Source: Telopea speciosissima (taxonomy: Eukaryota; Streptophyta; Magnoliopsida; Proteales; Proteaceae). From it: a stretch of 64,000 nucleotides of DNA. Each line of letters starts with the position of its first letter. The first letter of the stretch is position 1. The notes under the pieces were generated by a model. That model worked only from the letters and a program-made list of their open reading frames with translations, had not been told where the DNA came from and made no database searches. The translations under genes and the position numbers were made by a program. The stretch lies in the NCBI RefSeq assembly GCF_018873765.1, contig NC_057922.1, positions 63,822,755-63,886,754 of the forward strand, written 5' to 3'. This document shows, piece after piece, positions 20,771 to 35,700 of the stretch.

Positions 20771-23700
20771 ATGGTCTCCGGTTCGCGGTTCGACGGTGGA
20801 ACTCAAAGCATCTCTGCTCGCGTCCAGAAAACCATCGAATCAATCAAAGAAATTGTTGGGAATCACTCTGACGCCGATATCTATATCATGCTCAAGGAAA
20901 CCAACATGGACCCTAACGAGACGGCGCAGAAATTGTTAAATCAAGGTTAGATTCTGTACAGAGTTAACTTACTCTCTCTTTGTCTTTTTGTTTTATGTAT
21001 TTTCAAATTTTTATGCTTGGCTTTGTGTCTTTGTTGAGGGCTTGTAGTCGATGAAACTCTGGTTGAGTTTAACCTAGGAGAGTAACTTTTTCACTATTTC
21101 TATTGATTTTTTTATGTATTTCTTTGTTAGGTAGAGGTTGAACTGGTGGTTAAGTTTGAATTTTGAACTGGAGTTTGCATGCTTCTGTTCAATGCATTGT
21201 GGCAATGCTATTGGGTTTTCCTTCAAGGTCCTTGAATGAAAAATCGACGGCTGAACTTTTAACTTTAATATTGGAAATTTTTTTATGTAACTTTATTGTT
21301 AAATGCTTACTAGTGTGGTGATTATGTTTTACTTGAAGCCAGAGGTAGAATGTTTTTGTTTGACGAGCTGTATACCATAGGTAACATGTTTTTGTTCAAC
21401 GTGCTGTAGCAACTCTACTAGGTTTTGCTCCAATAGCCTTAAATAGACATTTGATTTTTTTTCCCCCTTTTCCTTTTGGTACTCAACGCTTGCATGTTTG
21501 ATGAGCTGCAATATGTGCATATCAATTTTAGGTATGCTTAAGTTTGAAATGCAATTTCATATAGAAACATGAAGAATTGATAGAGGCCATTTTAATATTA
21601 GAGTGTCATCACCTAAGCATGCCTTTATGGATACTCTCATAAAAGTCAGTGGTTGCTATAGTCCCTTTTTCAGCTTCTGGGGCCAGTCAGAATTCAAATG
21701 TTAAAGGGTGTCGGAGACTCGGAGGTTGCATAGCTGACAAGGGTACTTTAGTATATAAGTTGTGTATTTGTATGTCATGTTTCTGCACAAAAACTCCCTA
21801 GCCAGGTACTTCATCTCTGACACTTTGATGTGTTGTAAGTTCATTGCTAGTGGGGAAGTATACCACATTTAGATCACAAATTCAAGCTGAATTGGATGTA
21901 GATGGGTCATTAACAATCTGAACTTCTCCATTTTTTGATGCCTTGTACCATCTAACTTGGAGACAGTAAAGAGTAACTTTTTTTTTCCTTGTATGAGTAT
22001 TTCAAATTGCAGCTCCAATTTTGCTTCAAATTCCTCATTGATTCTTTTATGTGATGGTAAGTTCAAATCTGAGTCTCTAACCTTAGAGGGTTTTTTTTTC
22101 CCCCCGTTTCTGGGTGCACTTTTTGAGGTTATTTTTAGATGTGGTCTTTCTTTTCCTCCATAGCTTAAGTTATCTTCTTTTTGAATCCATTTAATTAGTG
22201 TCCCAAATTATAGCACCCTCTAGATATGGTAGGTCCATCTAAATTCTCTCAACTTTTTTGCTCTTCTCTTTTTTCCAGAAAGAGTATTGTTTTCTGTTGT
22301 CGATATTTTGGTGCCCTACACTTTTATTGGTTGATGCTCTGTATGCTGTCCATATTATATTGCCCCTATTCTACTACCTATGAATTTTCTATGTATTCGT
22401 AAGTGTTATAGCATTTTCCCGCTTCCAAGCTTTTATACATCTTACGCGCTCTTACTGTTCTCAGATCCGTTTCATGAGGTGAAGAGGAAAAGAGACAAGA
22501 AGAAAGAGGTATGTATTAGCTGGTCTATGAAAGTAAGTTTTGATCCATTTACTTCTAGACTGCTGTGTGTCACTGCCTCGTCTTCTTAATGAGATATTCT
22601 ACATTCAATATCTCTTTTATTGGACAATTTCCTAGCCTCCCTATTTCTCTCTCATGGCTTCAACTTCATGAAGCCTAGGGATGTCAAGGAGGAACTTTTT
22701 TCCATAGATGCTTAATCTTTTATTTTTTCTAAATGGTCTGCTTAAATGTAATGATAGGCTCTTAGCAATTCTCCCCCTAAGTAGTTTAACTCTATACGAG
22801 TGTGGCATGGAATTTGCAGGAGTTCTCATCTTTGTCGTTGTGTGTCTGACAAACTTCGTTATGGATTTGATTTTCTTTACATTTGAGTTCGCCTTCAAAA
22901 TGTAAAGTTTGCCTTACAAATATATCTACTTGTGACTTCAGAACACAGGTTATGGGAGTTCTGTAGAGCCAATAAAACATACTGTTCATGTTGATCAAGG
23001 GATGAAGTCCCAGACATTTTTTGATCATAATATTCGTAGGGGAAGCTACAGTCGGAATTCTGGGCCTGGTAATTGAGAATCTTAGCAATTAATTTCTCTA
23101 CATGCTTTAGTTCCTCTCCCCCTTCTCAATTCGATATAGTTCCTGATTTATCTTCTTGTCATTGTTTTTTTGCTGCTTGTTGATATAACATATTCATCTA
23201 TGTTCTTGTCATTTCGGCTTCCTTCTTCTCTTTATTTGTTTTATTTTTATACAATAGACAATACATTTCATATGCTGCAGATTGATGCATGCTAATTTTT
23301 ATCTGGCAGATTTTTTATGGTTGCATCATATCCCCCCCCCCCCCCTTGTAAATATATTTTTTTTATTCCTCATTGACTCTTGACTTCTTGTCCCTTTGAG
23401 GATTCCTATAGTGGTTTTCACTTTTTCTACTGACAAGGGATCTTACTCTTCTGCAACATCTTTTTTGGACACTGGCATCATAGCATGTTTTCTTATTCTC
23501 TATGTTAATGGTATATGCATGACTTACTTTGCTTTTCCTTGATCAATTCCTCCAATTGATTGTAATGTGAGGCTAGGTAACAACTATCCTAACCCCAGAT
23601 AGGATCACAGGTAACACCCCAGTAGGTACTGACTTCAGACTTAACAGTAGATGTATGTTAAATCAGCAGCAAATAAACAATGAGTATAACAGTCCCTTAA

Positions 23701-26700
23701 ACCCTCAACAATACCCTACACATGTAGGAAATGAACCCAGCCAAATATTACACTAGTCAGCAGCCATTAGGCCCCAGCCGCAAGTCAAGACTAGGCTTAA
23801 GAACTCAGAAAATAGGTTGAATTCAAGAACTTAGATAACACAAAGACACCAAGGCAGAGGTTACCGTCGAGTGTGGGTAATCATGACTGGAAGTAGCCTT
23901 AAAAAATTCAGACTAAACTGATGGTCCGATTTGCAGTTGTGACAAATCTTGATTTAGGCCAAAGAATAGGAGATTTTCAAGATCTCACAAACCAGGCCTC
24001 AAAACAGGCCAAAACCCTGGTCGAGTGGTGTTCCTGGTGGTGTGCTTTGATCCTCCAAATATTACTCAAGACTGATGGATGAGTTCAGTGATCTGTGGAC
24101 TTGACGTTGTTGCAAGTTTCAAGGAGAAAACCAGAACCGCAGGTGCTGGTTATGTTCTCTGATCAGCAACTAATGACAGCAGCAGCTTGAGGCTTCAACA
24201 ATAACTCTAATGGAGTTCGGATGGTCTAAGTTGCACTCAGGAATTGAAACAGGAATAGGGAAACAGTAACCGATGGGAGAAATAGAAGAGGAGAAGAAGG
24301 ATATGGCTATCTCAGCCTGGGTATCACACCCGATGTCTCTTATCTCACAGCCTCTCACTGGTTGTCATTGCTCTATGCAAACAATCAATCAAGTTCATTA
24401 AATCGTGGGCTTGTCCAGCCCCCCTTCTCTTATTAAATAATAAAACAACTATTATAAGAATGCAAAGATTGCTAAGTAGTAGTCCCACACATGGTGTGAG
24501 CTGTCTTGTACATTAAGTCGAAGTAAATAAAGAAAGAAAATAACTGAAACTAGTTAGTATTTTTTAGTTTTCTATTGTAATGGCCCAATTCTATAAGCCC
24601 AGATATTAGGGATTTAGGTTTTATACGGGATTTAGTAGTTAGTTTCTATGTTGGTTAGTTAGTAGTATCTTTAGTTTAGAGGGTGGACCTTGGTGCAACG
24701 GTACGCAGGTTCGAGTCGGGAAACAGCCTCTCTGCAAAGTGGGGGTAAGGCTGCGTACATTATGACCCTCCCTAGACCCCGCAGTGGCAGAAGCCTTATG
24801 CACTGGGTATGCTCTTTTAGCAGTATCTTTGATTTCTAATTTTATTTTCCTTGATGTAAAAGGCTCACTACTACATGTGTGGGCCGATTCTTTTAGTCGT
24901 TTCTATTTTATTAGTTTCCTTTGGAGGGAGTAGACCCTTCTATTTATTGTAAGGACCTTAGAGCCCAGCCTCACAATTTTGGTAGTTAATTAAATTGGCT
25001 TTTGCCTTCATTACTGTGAGAGACGGTGAGCTTGGTGAGATTAATTGTAAAGCATGTTGAGATGCCATAGGGTTAGTGAGAGACTGACCTAGGCCATAGT
25101 GAGAGGCCTTAGTCATATCCCATTCTTCTACTACCATTATCCCATGCATTTTAACCCTATTGAAGCTGTCCTATACCTTCTGAAGTTGTGCCATTGGAGT
25201 AAGATACTGTTGGTAGTGATTTGAGAACAAGAGCAAACCATCCTCCGTCCTTCCATACCCTGCGGCAACCTGTTCTGGAGGTTTTCTGCAGAAACTTTTA
25301 TCCACATGTAGCTCTCAATCTGGACATCAGTTCCCCAAGGGATTTTCGAGTGTTCTTCTACTGTTAGTACCCTACCATCGACCAAGAGTTGAGTTCCATC
25401 TATTGGTAAGTTCGCTGGATATTAATAAGTTACTAATTTCTGAATTTACTTTCTAATTTCAGTCCTGCCTTTATATCTGTTGATCTAGCCATCAACTTGT
25501 TTAGATATTTGGAAGACCATCTCCATTGACCAGGCCCTACAATTGATCCCGCTTTGGTGTTGATCTGATGAGTAGTTTGTTAGTTATTAGTTGTTGCTAA
25601 ATCTGTCGCCCTACTTTCTGTCTTTATTCCTCCTATTACAACCATCAATCCAACCCTTGGATCACCATCAAACTTTGGGGGTACCATTTCTCTACCCTAG
25701 TTGTCCATTCAACCAGGACTTGGGCTTGATCTGAGCCCTGGTTCCTTACCCATCGTTCCTTTTTTCCTGCTGGAATTTATCTTCTATGGTCCTACTTGTG
25801 ACTTGGGTTTAGTTACTGTCTGTTTTATTGAGTCTAGCCTATCACTCTCTCTCAATCTGTTCTCTCTCCTCTGTTTCTATTCCCCATGACTTGCCCTTTG
25901 CCTCATCCTTGCGGCTCCATTGCTAGCAGTATCTTTCCTTCTATCGTGAAAACCCACTACCGGCAGATCCTCTAATTGATTTGCATTAGTTGGACCCGCC
26001 CATACCGTCAACAATTTTATTGATGGGCCGAGTGGGTCTGAACCCATTAAATAGCTGGGTAGGTTTTAGTCCTCTTTTCATAAGAAATTTTGGAAATTCC
26101 TGTGTCCCCAATATGTACGGTAATATTTCAATCTAAGAGGAAAAAGTTGGTGATGCAGAACGATTTCACATGCGGGTAAATTGTGTTTTATGGATGGCAG
26201 TTATTGGATCACCACTTCATCCATTCTCCATTAGCTGTTGAGATTTGGACTCAATTTATAGGCGCTTCTATTTTCTTGTGGTTTTTCTTTGTATCCCAGC
26301 TGATGCAGATTTATCATCAAACTGGGCTTCTTTGCTTAGGAATAAGTCTAGGGTTGGGTTATATACATGTTGGGCCTTTGATCCCATGGGTTTTCTATGT
26401 AATAGGTCACTTTTATGGGCCTAAAACATGGGTAATTAGGTTGCATATGGGATTAGCAGCAGTATTTCGTTACTTGTTCAATTAAAAACTGAACAAGTCC
26501 AAACTGGTTTGAACTAGTGGTTCAATTTAAGTGAAGTTAGAATATTCTTTTAAAAGCTTGAACCGTTCAAACTGGTTTGAACCAGCGGTTCAATTTAAGT
26601 CAAGTTAGAATATTCTTTTAAAAGCTTGAACTGGTCCAAACTGGTTTGAACCAGTGGTTCATTTTAAGTGAAATTAGAATATTCTTTTATTCTCTAGGGG

Positions 26701-29700
26701 TTTAATTTAGTTGTCTAGTGGACCCCACCTCTCTCCACGAATTTTAAAGAGGTGGTGTTTTGTAATTAGCTTCAGCCTAGGATTCCTACCCCTAGGCTGA
26801 ATAGGAAAAAGGCCTTTGGCCGATATAAATAAAGGACTACTGTGGGGCTCCTCTTTACCTCACTGCTTTAAAAATTCTGCTCTTGCAAGCTGCTGTCTAC
26901 AACTTTCTCTTCTTCAAGAAGACTCTTTTCTTGTGTTTGATCAAAGATTGGTGGGGTTGGTGTTTGATCCAATTGACACCTTGCGGTGTGAAGCCTGGTT
27001 GGTTCTTTTGAAGCTCTCCTTCAAGTTCTAGTTAAAGATTCAATTTTTATTCAAGTTTTCATCTTCAAACAAGCTGCTGCCAAGGATTCTGTGCAACAAC
27101 AGTTAGTTTGAATCTCCTCATCCCCCAACCTTTCTTCTTCTAATCCTCTAAACCACCAACCTAACATCCCCTCCATCTCTGAACGTCATTCCCATACTAA
27201 AAAAAATTCTGCCCAGACCAAACCAGCCATCAAAATACCACCATATTTGGATCGAATTTCCCTCTTACCCTAAGGAGAATTCGACCGAAACCCTTGCCCT
27301 AATTTCCCATTCTAAACTCTAGATTCCACCATTATTCCCTTTTAAAAAACCCAAAACCCTAACCCTAAATTGCTGCAATTTCATTCCAGCACATATTCCT
27401 CCATTAAAATTTTACGTAACCTTCACTGATAGACTCCCCTAAATCAACTTAACATAATCCTATCATCAAACCCTAACCTAGTTTCACAATTTTCACCTAT
27501 TTTGACCTAGCTGAATTACCCAGTTCATAGCAGATCCTGGTGTTTGGCTCCTAGTTTGACTTTTCAAACCTAGCACTACATTATCAGCTCTGTTGGTTGT
27601 CAAGGAGGCGCTTGGTCTATACAGGTGGAAAGAAATAATTGAATTTTTTAGGGATTCCATCAATACCATGTAAGTGCTTGAAATTAGGATGATAAGGACC
27701 TTAGTTAGCAAAAAAGTGAACGGCAAAAAAATGTAGACTTATGGTACGGGTTTTAAATGGAGCAAAATGCCGAACGGTATGGTAAAAAAAGCAGAGTGGC
27801 AGACGAACAAAAACAAATGGTACGAGTTTTAAACGCGTAGTTTTCAAAAAAAGGGACCAAAAAAACAGCAGTATACTCATATAAATTGAGAGATTATCAC
27901 CTCAAAGCCTGCATCTAATGTTCAAAACAACTATAACATCCAACATTAATGCATATATATATTCCACAACTCATTATAAGTTTCATGAAAATATATTAAT
28001 AAGGGATAAACATGAAAGAAAGGGTTATAGTTTTTGCATAGGGAATTGTTTCATTATGTGGAATTGATTCAATATGATTATTTTAATTAGAGCACGTGTT
28101 GGATGAAAGTAGAAGTCTTATGCTCCCTTATCAGTTTATACTCTATACACGTGAACTTTTAGGATTTCCCCCCCATGTTATCTTACTTCTTAAATGAAAA
28201 ATTTATTAAAAATAGTGCTATTACAGTTGTAGTCCATTTTTGAATTGGGAATCTCACTTAGGATTCTCAGGAACTGATGTTGACGTGAAGTCAGTTTTGA
28301 ATTGGGAACCTCACTTCTTTATGAAGCAATTTTTGCTGAGCCCTTACGTAGGATACACATGGTGTTTTTTTAGTTTTAAACAAACATGAACATGTTTAAA
28401 ACATGAAAGACAAGTATATCTTTGTTTTTTCCCGTTCATTTGAGAGGCATACGGAAAAATGTGTTTTAAAAACGGGAATGGAGTTTTAAACACGTTTTTG
28501 CCAACAGTGGTAAGGACTGCTTGATGATCCTAATACCTCACTCCCTTTGAGGCTAGCTCTACAATTGATATTTCTGATGCAGGACAATTAAGTTGCCTGT
28601 GTGAAATGCGCCAATTACTAGAAAGATGAATTCCAACCAGCTATATTAGTATTCGATCAATTGGCTTACAAGCCTTCTTGTCGATTCGATTAAAAGTGCA
28701 CCTTTTACCGGTTTTATTAACGTTTGAACTCCTTAGCCCTAGAACGATAATAGTACTTGGATTGTTCAATGAAAGCCTAGGGCATCAATTCATGCTATCA
28801 GATCGCTGTTTCACCGTTCTCCAGGAAACCAATGACTCACAGCTGTTCATCCGCTTTTGACGGAGATGTGCTGCTAACTGGCGTGAATCTCACTTTATCA
28901 TGAACAATTGGGGCCTCCCACGAGTTGTGAAGAACTAAACGAGAGCAGAGCTGGTTGGATCAACAGACTGAGGGACAATGGAAGGAACCAGATTCAGGTC
29001 AGAGAGAAAGAATGCTTGTCAGTGAGTGAAGGTCAGCAAGTGAAGGAACCGCGAATTAGTAGTGGAAGAAGCAGTGACCATAGCAGCTAGTGATGGAACA
29101 TATGAATGCCAGAAGTATTAGAAGCTGGAAAACCTAAAAAATAGGTATGATTTTTGGTGACTGAAAGAAATAGCTAACAGAACAGGAAAATAATGCAGTT
29201 ATCTAAATTTTGTATTTTGCAATGGAAGAATCATAGGAACTGATGAATGCAAAGGTGTCTGATCAATTGGATTAGGTGACTACTCAAAGAGTAGTTACAG
29301 AAATAGAATGGTTGAATACTTGGTTAGAGAATAGAAAGGTAGAATCATCAAAATACTTGGTTAGAGAATATTTACGTTTGAATCATCAAAATAGGGAGAG
29401 CCATTTTCAATCCATAAATCTATATTCCTCCACATAACATTAAAAGAATCTGATTACATTTGCTATATATGGCACATGGCCAAGATTCTTAGCATCATTT
29501 GAAATTCTTTTTCTCTTACTAGGATTTCTTAAAGTACTAAACAAATGAAGATAAAAGGAAGACCGATATTGGGCACATGAGTTGGATGTTAACCTCTGCG
29601 CCTGCATCTCAACAAACTGTATCCTATCTCTTTGTGAGTGCATGGGTGTTGCCCCTGCTAAAATATCCTAAAATTGAATTTTGATGGATGTTTGAGTTAC

Positions 29701-32700
29701 CCATGCTGTTAGGTGTTTGATGCAATTTGGAATCTTTGTGGACACCTTTATGTGGCATATTTGGGTCCAGTTGAAGGTCGAGCCATCTCATTCGTGGGGC
29801 AAGATCAGTGATGCCATCATGAATATCTCGGTCCAGCGGAGATCCATATTATGCAATTAGTTGGCACAAACTAGTGCCTGATGGCATAAATTGGGTGGAT
29901 CTGTATACTGGTCCTTACCTTTGATGTAAATATGTTATTTTCTTGTTGCATTCTTGTTGTTTGGGCTACCCTTGTTTTCCTCTCAATAAAGCAATCATTG
30001 TTCCATTATAGAGAGGAACCTCTACTGAAATGTTGGTCTTTTCTTGTAGCGTTCTAGGTCTTTCTGTCTCTTTTAAGTCACTCGCTGTATTCCTGGTTTA
30101 TTTGTTTTCCTATTAATGGATAAGATTTTATTAGATGCAGGAGTTAGCCGAGAGTTCCGTATTGTGAGAGACAATAGAGTGAACCAAAATACAAACCGGG
30201 AAATAAAGCCTGAATCGTTTCAGTGGACAACTTCCACTAATGAGAAAATGACCCCAGCTGCTTCGGGAAAGAGGTTTGCTCTTACCTTATATCTTTGTTC
30301 TATTGCTTGTTATCCTTAATGCCCTTGAGACTGTATTATTGCATGCCTCATTGTTGAAACATGTGTGACTTACTTGCTTGTTAATGTATCTCTATTTACG
30401 TGAGCCACGGATTGTCAAACTATTTGAGATTCATGATTCATTCATTTCAAACTTGAATGAGAAGTTTTACTACTGTTAAATATGGAAGATTCTATCAATG
30501 GGAGACCTTAGAATTGAGTAATTCTGATGGATGCTGCTTTTGGAAATGAATCTTGGTCCCAAATGCTGCTTGAACAGTAGGTGCTCGAAAGCAGGCAGAG
30601 AAGAATGATAAAAATCAATGGGAATAAGAACAGGAGATCAGAGAATTTACCTCAGCCACAGCTAACAGTTCAGAAGCAGCCATACCACTTAAGAAAACTA
30701 TTTTTATTCCAATCAACTTGTATGATCAGGGGGCAGGGTACATATGATTATATAAAGCTCTTAAAATCTGACCCTCTATTTTGACTAGGACTTGCCCAAT
30801 CCTAATACAATTTAAATCACTACTATTTCAACAGTCCGAAAACAATATTGAACTTCTAAACCGATTAAGAAAACTACAACTTAAAATCCTAATGAAATGT
30901 AGATCAAACAACCCATTTGACTTCCAAACTACTAATGCTACCATAGAGCTCACAATTCCAAAAACAGCATTTGTGTGTCCCTTCTGATGTGAAGTACTCA
31001 AGCGAAGGATCTGCAAAGCTGATTTCCAGCACAAAGATAGAATAGGAGACTGATTGGAAAATAGGAAACTAACAGAAGTACAGAACAGAGAAGGGAGAAA
31101 TAGTATAACAGAACAGAGAAGGGAGAAGTAGTATAACAGAACAGAGAAGGGAGAAATAGTATAGAAACCCAAAAATTTCAGAAATGTGAGGGTATAGAAG
31201 AAAATTAATTACTAGACGAAGACTTACTCTGATGGGTCTGAAACTCTGGAGTCTGGTCGAATGACCATAATGGTGAGGTCTATCACAGTATCACACAATA
31301 CAGTATCTCAAAAATCTGAGAACCTAAGAAAGGGGCGGTGGAACAGTCCTAGCTTTAATTGGAAAACAGCGCAGGGAGGAAGAAAGTTGATTCTAGCCAA
31401 CAGATAATAAGTTGTTATGTGACAACACTTTTCCACGGCCACAGGAGTGTTTCTGAGCCAGATGTTTGTTTTCCCTTTTCCCGGGGAGTACTCCTGCGGG
31501 GTAGAAATGCATACGGTAACATGGTGTAAGAAGTTTTTCTGAATTAGAGAAGAAACAGAAGTGTTTGTCTTTGTAAGGCACAGTAACAGAAGCACTTCTA
31601 CAAACTTACTGTTAAACTAAGTATATATATTTTTCTCTAAAGTCTAGTCTTAGAACTGGCAATTGAGAACCAACAACATCTTCCAATCCCTTAATAAATT
31701 TGTTGCTAACTTCATTCACTTCAATTTTGTGATGAACTAATCAATTATTCATATTCATAATAATATGAGGTAATGGGCCATTAGTATCGGTCTCTGTTAG
31801 CAGTTCATGTTCCTCTGATGTCACCATATGCTGTTTCAACTCCTACTTCAACCCAAAGAACTAACAAGAAAACCCAAAAGTAGGAGAAATGGGAGCGCAG
31901 GTGACAAAATAAGATCAACTGATCAAGAAACTGTAAGATCAACTGATCAAGAAACTGTTTACCGATCTAGAAAGTGGAAATTCCTACTAATAGTACAACA
32001 AAATTCACATTTTTTCTTCATTAATCCACATTAGTTTCTGTCATAAACAATAATCTCAAGTCCACACAGGGCCTCTTTGTTATGATTTCTATTTCAATTT
32101 CTAAAGCTGTTTGGTATAATTTTTGCACCCAAATCAGAGAAATTCAAATCAATTTGATTAGAAATCTTGAAACCGCTGAGTTATTATTTCGTAATTTCAA
32201 TTTCAACCTCGTGCTAAAGTGTTAATGAACACTTGCTCAAAAGCATGGGCAAAGTTATAGTTTGCGTTAATTCGATAAAAACTCAAAACTCTTATTTTTC
32301 TTTTATCTCTTGTTTTGGCTTGGAGGACGAATGGAAAAGATGCCTCCCTCTACAACCCCCACCCCTCTTTCCGTAAGTCGCCGCCCCCCAACGACACTTC
32401 CCTCTCCCCCACCTCCCCTCCACCATGGGCCATCCCCTTGCAACTCCCACCCAAGCACTCCTTTGCCCCCATGTTGTAGGATCAAGCTCCTTTGCAGCAT
32501 AGGGGTGCGCCAGAGCTCGCCATGTGGATGAGCTCCCATTTGGATGGCGCAGATCGAGTTGGAAATCCGGAAATTAAGAAATCCTACTAATGTAGTCCTA
32601 GGTAGGAGTAATCCCACTAGGAGCCAGGGGAATAGAGTTACCTAACAAGGCTGGCCGATTGAGACAGCTTAGGCTAATTAGGGTTAGGGTTTCGAGCTAG

Positions 32701-35700
32701 GGTTTTATGTGGTAATGATGTGCAGGTTTTTATGAGTCTATTGGTATAGGTTTGGATTGATTTGGATGAAGTTGGAAATCTAGGGTTTCGGGTTAGAGGC
32801 CTTGTAAAAATGGAGTGTTTTCAGGATCTATGGTTTAGGGGTGGATTTTGGGAAAGGGGTTTATAGGGTATTAATGGGCAGGTCTAGGGGGTTATTTTGG
32901 TATAGAGAAGTTAGGGTTTGGATGAGTTATGAAATTCTGCAGTTTGGGCAGAATTGTGTTGCAGGTTTTGGGCTTTAATGGAGTGAAGGAATGGAGAGAG
33001 AGTAGAGTGGGAGTTATGAGCTAGGTTTAGGATCGAGTGTAGGGGGAAGTGTGGGGGTTGTATGCTGGAAGTTTGGTTTGAAACTGATGGACAGATCTGA
33101 AGTTATGAGGGAGTTCTAGTTAAGGTAGGAGTTGCAGGTTTAATGGAGGTTAGGGTTTGATGGATGGAGGGGAAGGATATGTGCAGAAAACTAAAATTAC
33201 TTACTAGTTTGATCTCCTTCAAAGGCAGCAACAGCACCTTGAAGAAGCTCGGTTGAAGAAGAAGAAGAACCTCTCGATCTACAAGATGCAAGGAATCGAT
33301 CGGAGTCCACCAATCCCTCACCTTGATATTCCTCACAAGGCAACACTCAACAGAGCAGAGCAGAAGCTATGGCAGCAAACAAAAGTTTTTTTATTAATCA
33401 AATTCGTGTTCAATACTTGGTCCCCTTACAACCTTATATAAAAGACTCAAAATTAGACTCCTACACTAAAAAGGAAAGGCCTAACCCAATCCTTAACCTA
33501 TTAGGTAACTTAAACTAACTAGGAAACTAAAATACTAAAAGAAATAGTCTCAAAACATGGCTGGACTTATAGAGTCCTAATCCAGCCCAACTTACATCAC
33601 ATGAATGACATGACAACTTAAGTTGTCACATGACCATTTAACCAAGTCATATGATCACTTAAAATGAACCAGTTGGATGCAACCAATTTGAACCGGTTCA
33701 ATTAAAAAACATAAAAATAAACTAAGTATTGGGCTAATCCCGTATGCAACCTATATACCCATATTTTAGGCCCAAAAAAGTGGTCTATTACATTAGAAAC
33801 CCATGGGATCAAAGGCCCAACATGTATATAACCCAACCCTAGACTTATTCCCAATGAAACAAGCCCTATTTGGTGATGAATCTGCATCAATTCTACCCAA
33901 CTTGAAAAACTTCGTTCTCGAATTTTGTAGTGATGAGGGGGAATCAACATGTGATCAGCAGCTTTGACCATCCCCAAACAGAATTCCGGTGAAGCAGGAA
34001 CATTGGGGATAAAATCTCCAAGGCGTGGAGCTTTCTCTTCGAAGAACCAAGGTGGCATAACAAACTCTATGTGTTCGTTTTCTGAATCAGCAGCAACTGT
34101 GAATATCCTGTCCATAGAGTTTTCAGTGTTAGCAACCTTCGCATCTAATACTTGAGACACAAGCTCCACCTCTTAAAAAACTGCATCTTGAATGCCATTA
34201 ATTTCTTGTGGAGTGCTCTCAACCACCTCTTCATATTCTGCTGTTTCATCTTTTTCTACTTTGGTTTCTTCGACATTGACTACTTCGGTAAGGTCTTCTA
34301 CATGTTGACTTTCCATCTTCGAAGCTATAGGGGCTGTCTCTTTCTTTTCATCACAATTCACTGCCACTTCAGCTTTATCTTTAACTTGTGCTCTCTCAAC
34401 TTCCTTTGGTAATGGAAATTTGTATTCAGCCGCTGTTTTAATACTGGTGAAGTTAGATTTCCCACACTCTTCAACTTGCAAACGGAATCTCATTGATGAA
34501 GGCTTCAAGTTGTCTTCAGATTTGAAGGCCTTTTGGTGGTGATGTTGTCGATGGAAATTTAAGTTACCTTGTTGTAGAGCTCTGAACGTTCATGGGAAAT
34601 ATTTCTTACTCAGATATTCTTTCATCTCTGCCCATGTAACAGGTTCTCTACCACGGTAGTCAGGGTAATCCATTTGGGTTCTCCACCAATTATGTGCTGG
34701 TCCTACTAGCTTGGTATGTGCTAGTCTCATTTTCCTATGCTCAGGCAAATCATACCAATTAAAATAATCATCTAAAGCAGCTAACCAATCACAAAATACT
34801 TGTGGATCTGGTCTGCCATCAAAGTCTCTCAACTCATACGCCTCTGGAAGTCTATGGTGTCTCCTGTAGTCTCTGTATCCTCTGTTCCTATCTTCACTAT
34901 GATCTCTGTACCCTTCTTTGTTAGGTCTACGTCGATCCCTGTAATCTCTGTCGTGTCTGGAATGATCTCTGTGGTCCCTGTGATGTCTGGGATGATCTCT
35001 ATGATGTTCATCCCTTCCCAGAGTTCCATGTACTTCAGAGTGAACTTGTAATCTGTCATCCTCTACATATAGAGGGTTGTTTACAAGAGGCACAACTTGC
35101 CTTTGTTCCATTGCTGTCATTCGATCACCAAGGGCTTGCTGGTCTGTTGAAATCTTCTGCAGCATAGTCATAATGGCAGCAAGGGAATCGGGTGGGGGTG
35201 GTTGTGTGGGGTCCATAGCAGGGGTGTCATGTTCAGCCATGGCTCTGATACCACTTGATGTAGTCCTAGGTAGGAGTAGTCCCACTAGGAACCAGGGTAA
35301 TAGGATCACCAAACAAGGCTGGCCGATTGGGATAGCTTAGGCTAATTAGGGCAGAATTAGGGTTAGGGTTTCGAGCTGGGGTTTTATTTGGTAATGATGT
35401 GCAGGTTTTTATGAGTCTATTGGTATAGGTTTGGATTGATTTGGATGAAGTTGGAAATCTAGGGTCTCGGGTTAGAGGCCTTGTAAAAATGGAGTGTTTT
35501 CAGGATCTAGGGTTTAGGGGTGGATTTTGGGAAAGGGGTTTATAGGGTATTAATGGGCAGGTCTAGGGGGTTATTTTGGTATAAAGAAGTTAGGGTTTGG
35601 ATGAGTTACGAAAGTCTGCAGTTTGGGCAGAATTGTGTTGCAGGTTTTGGGCTTTAATGGAGTGAAGGAATGGAGAGAGTAGAGTGGGAGTTATGAGCTG

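Larger units (their letters stand above)
23069..30140 (+). other. GIP1 intron 3 (7.07 kb)
   Basis: It contains an Au SINE (24678-24818) and a Gypsy-family LTR (26301-27586). It also holds repeat-like AT-rich sequence at ~23570-24470 and ~24900-25400 that I cannot classify, and a poly(C) run at ~23332-23345. No host exon other than the GIP1 flanks was found. Confidence 0.7.

Noticed and set aside
20102..20950. A 282-codon frame ending in the GIP1 N-terminus.
   Set aside because: Only the last 59 codons (from 20771) match the family; the upstream part is the TIR arm and 5' UTR read through.
27340..27385. Telomere-like aaaccctaaccctaaa string.
   Set aside because: Only two units, inside an LTR; plain chance or LTR sequence, not an interstitial telomere array.
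26296..27591. Calling 26301-27586 a textbook solo LTR.
   Set aside because: The 5-bp flanks do not match, so only the LTR itself is claimed and not its mode of formation.
32303..32617. Gly/Arg-rich and Pro-rich frames on both strands.
   Set aside because: They lie in the GC-rich arm of the inverted-repeat element; composition bias explains the open frames.
33103..33336. Frame repeated at 35780-36043 with high identity.
   Set aside because: This is LTR sequence present in both LTRs of one element; identity reflects LTR duplication, not coding constraint.
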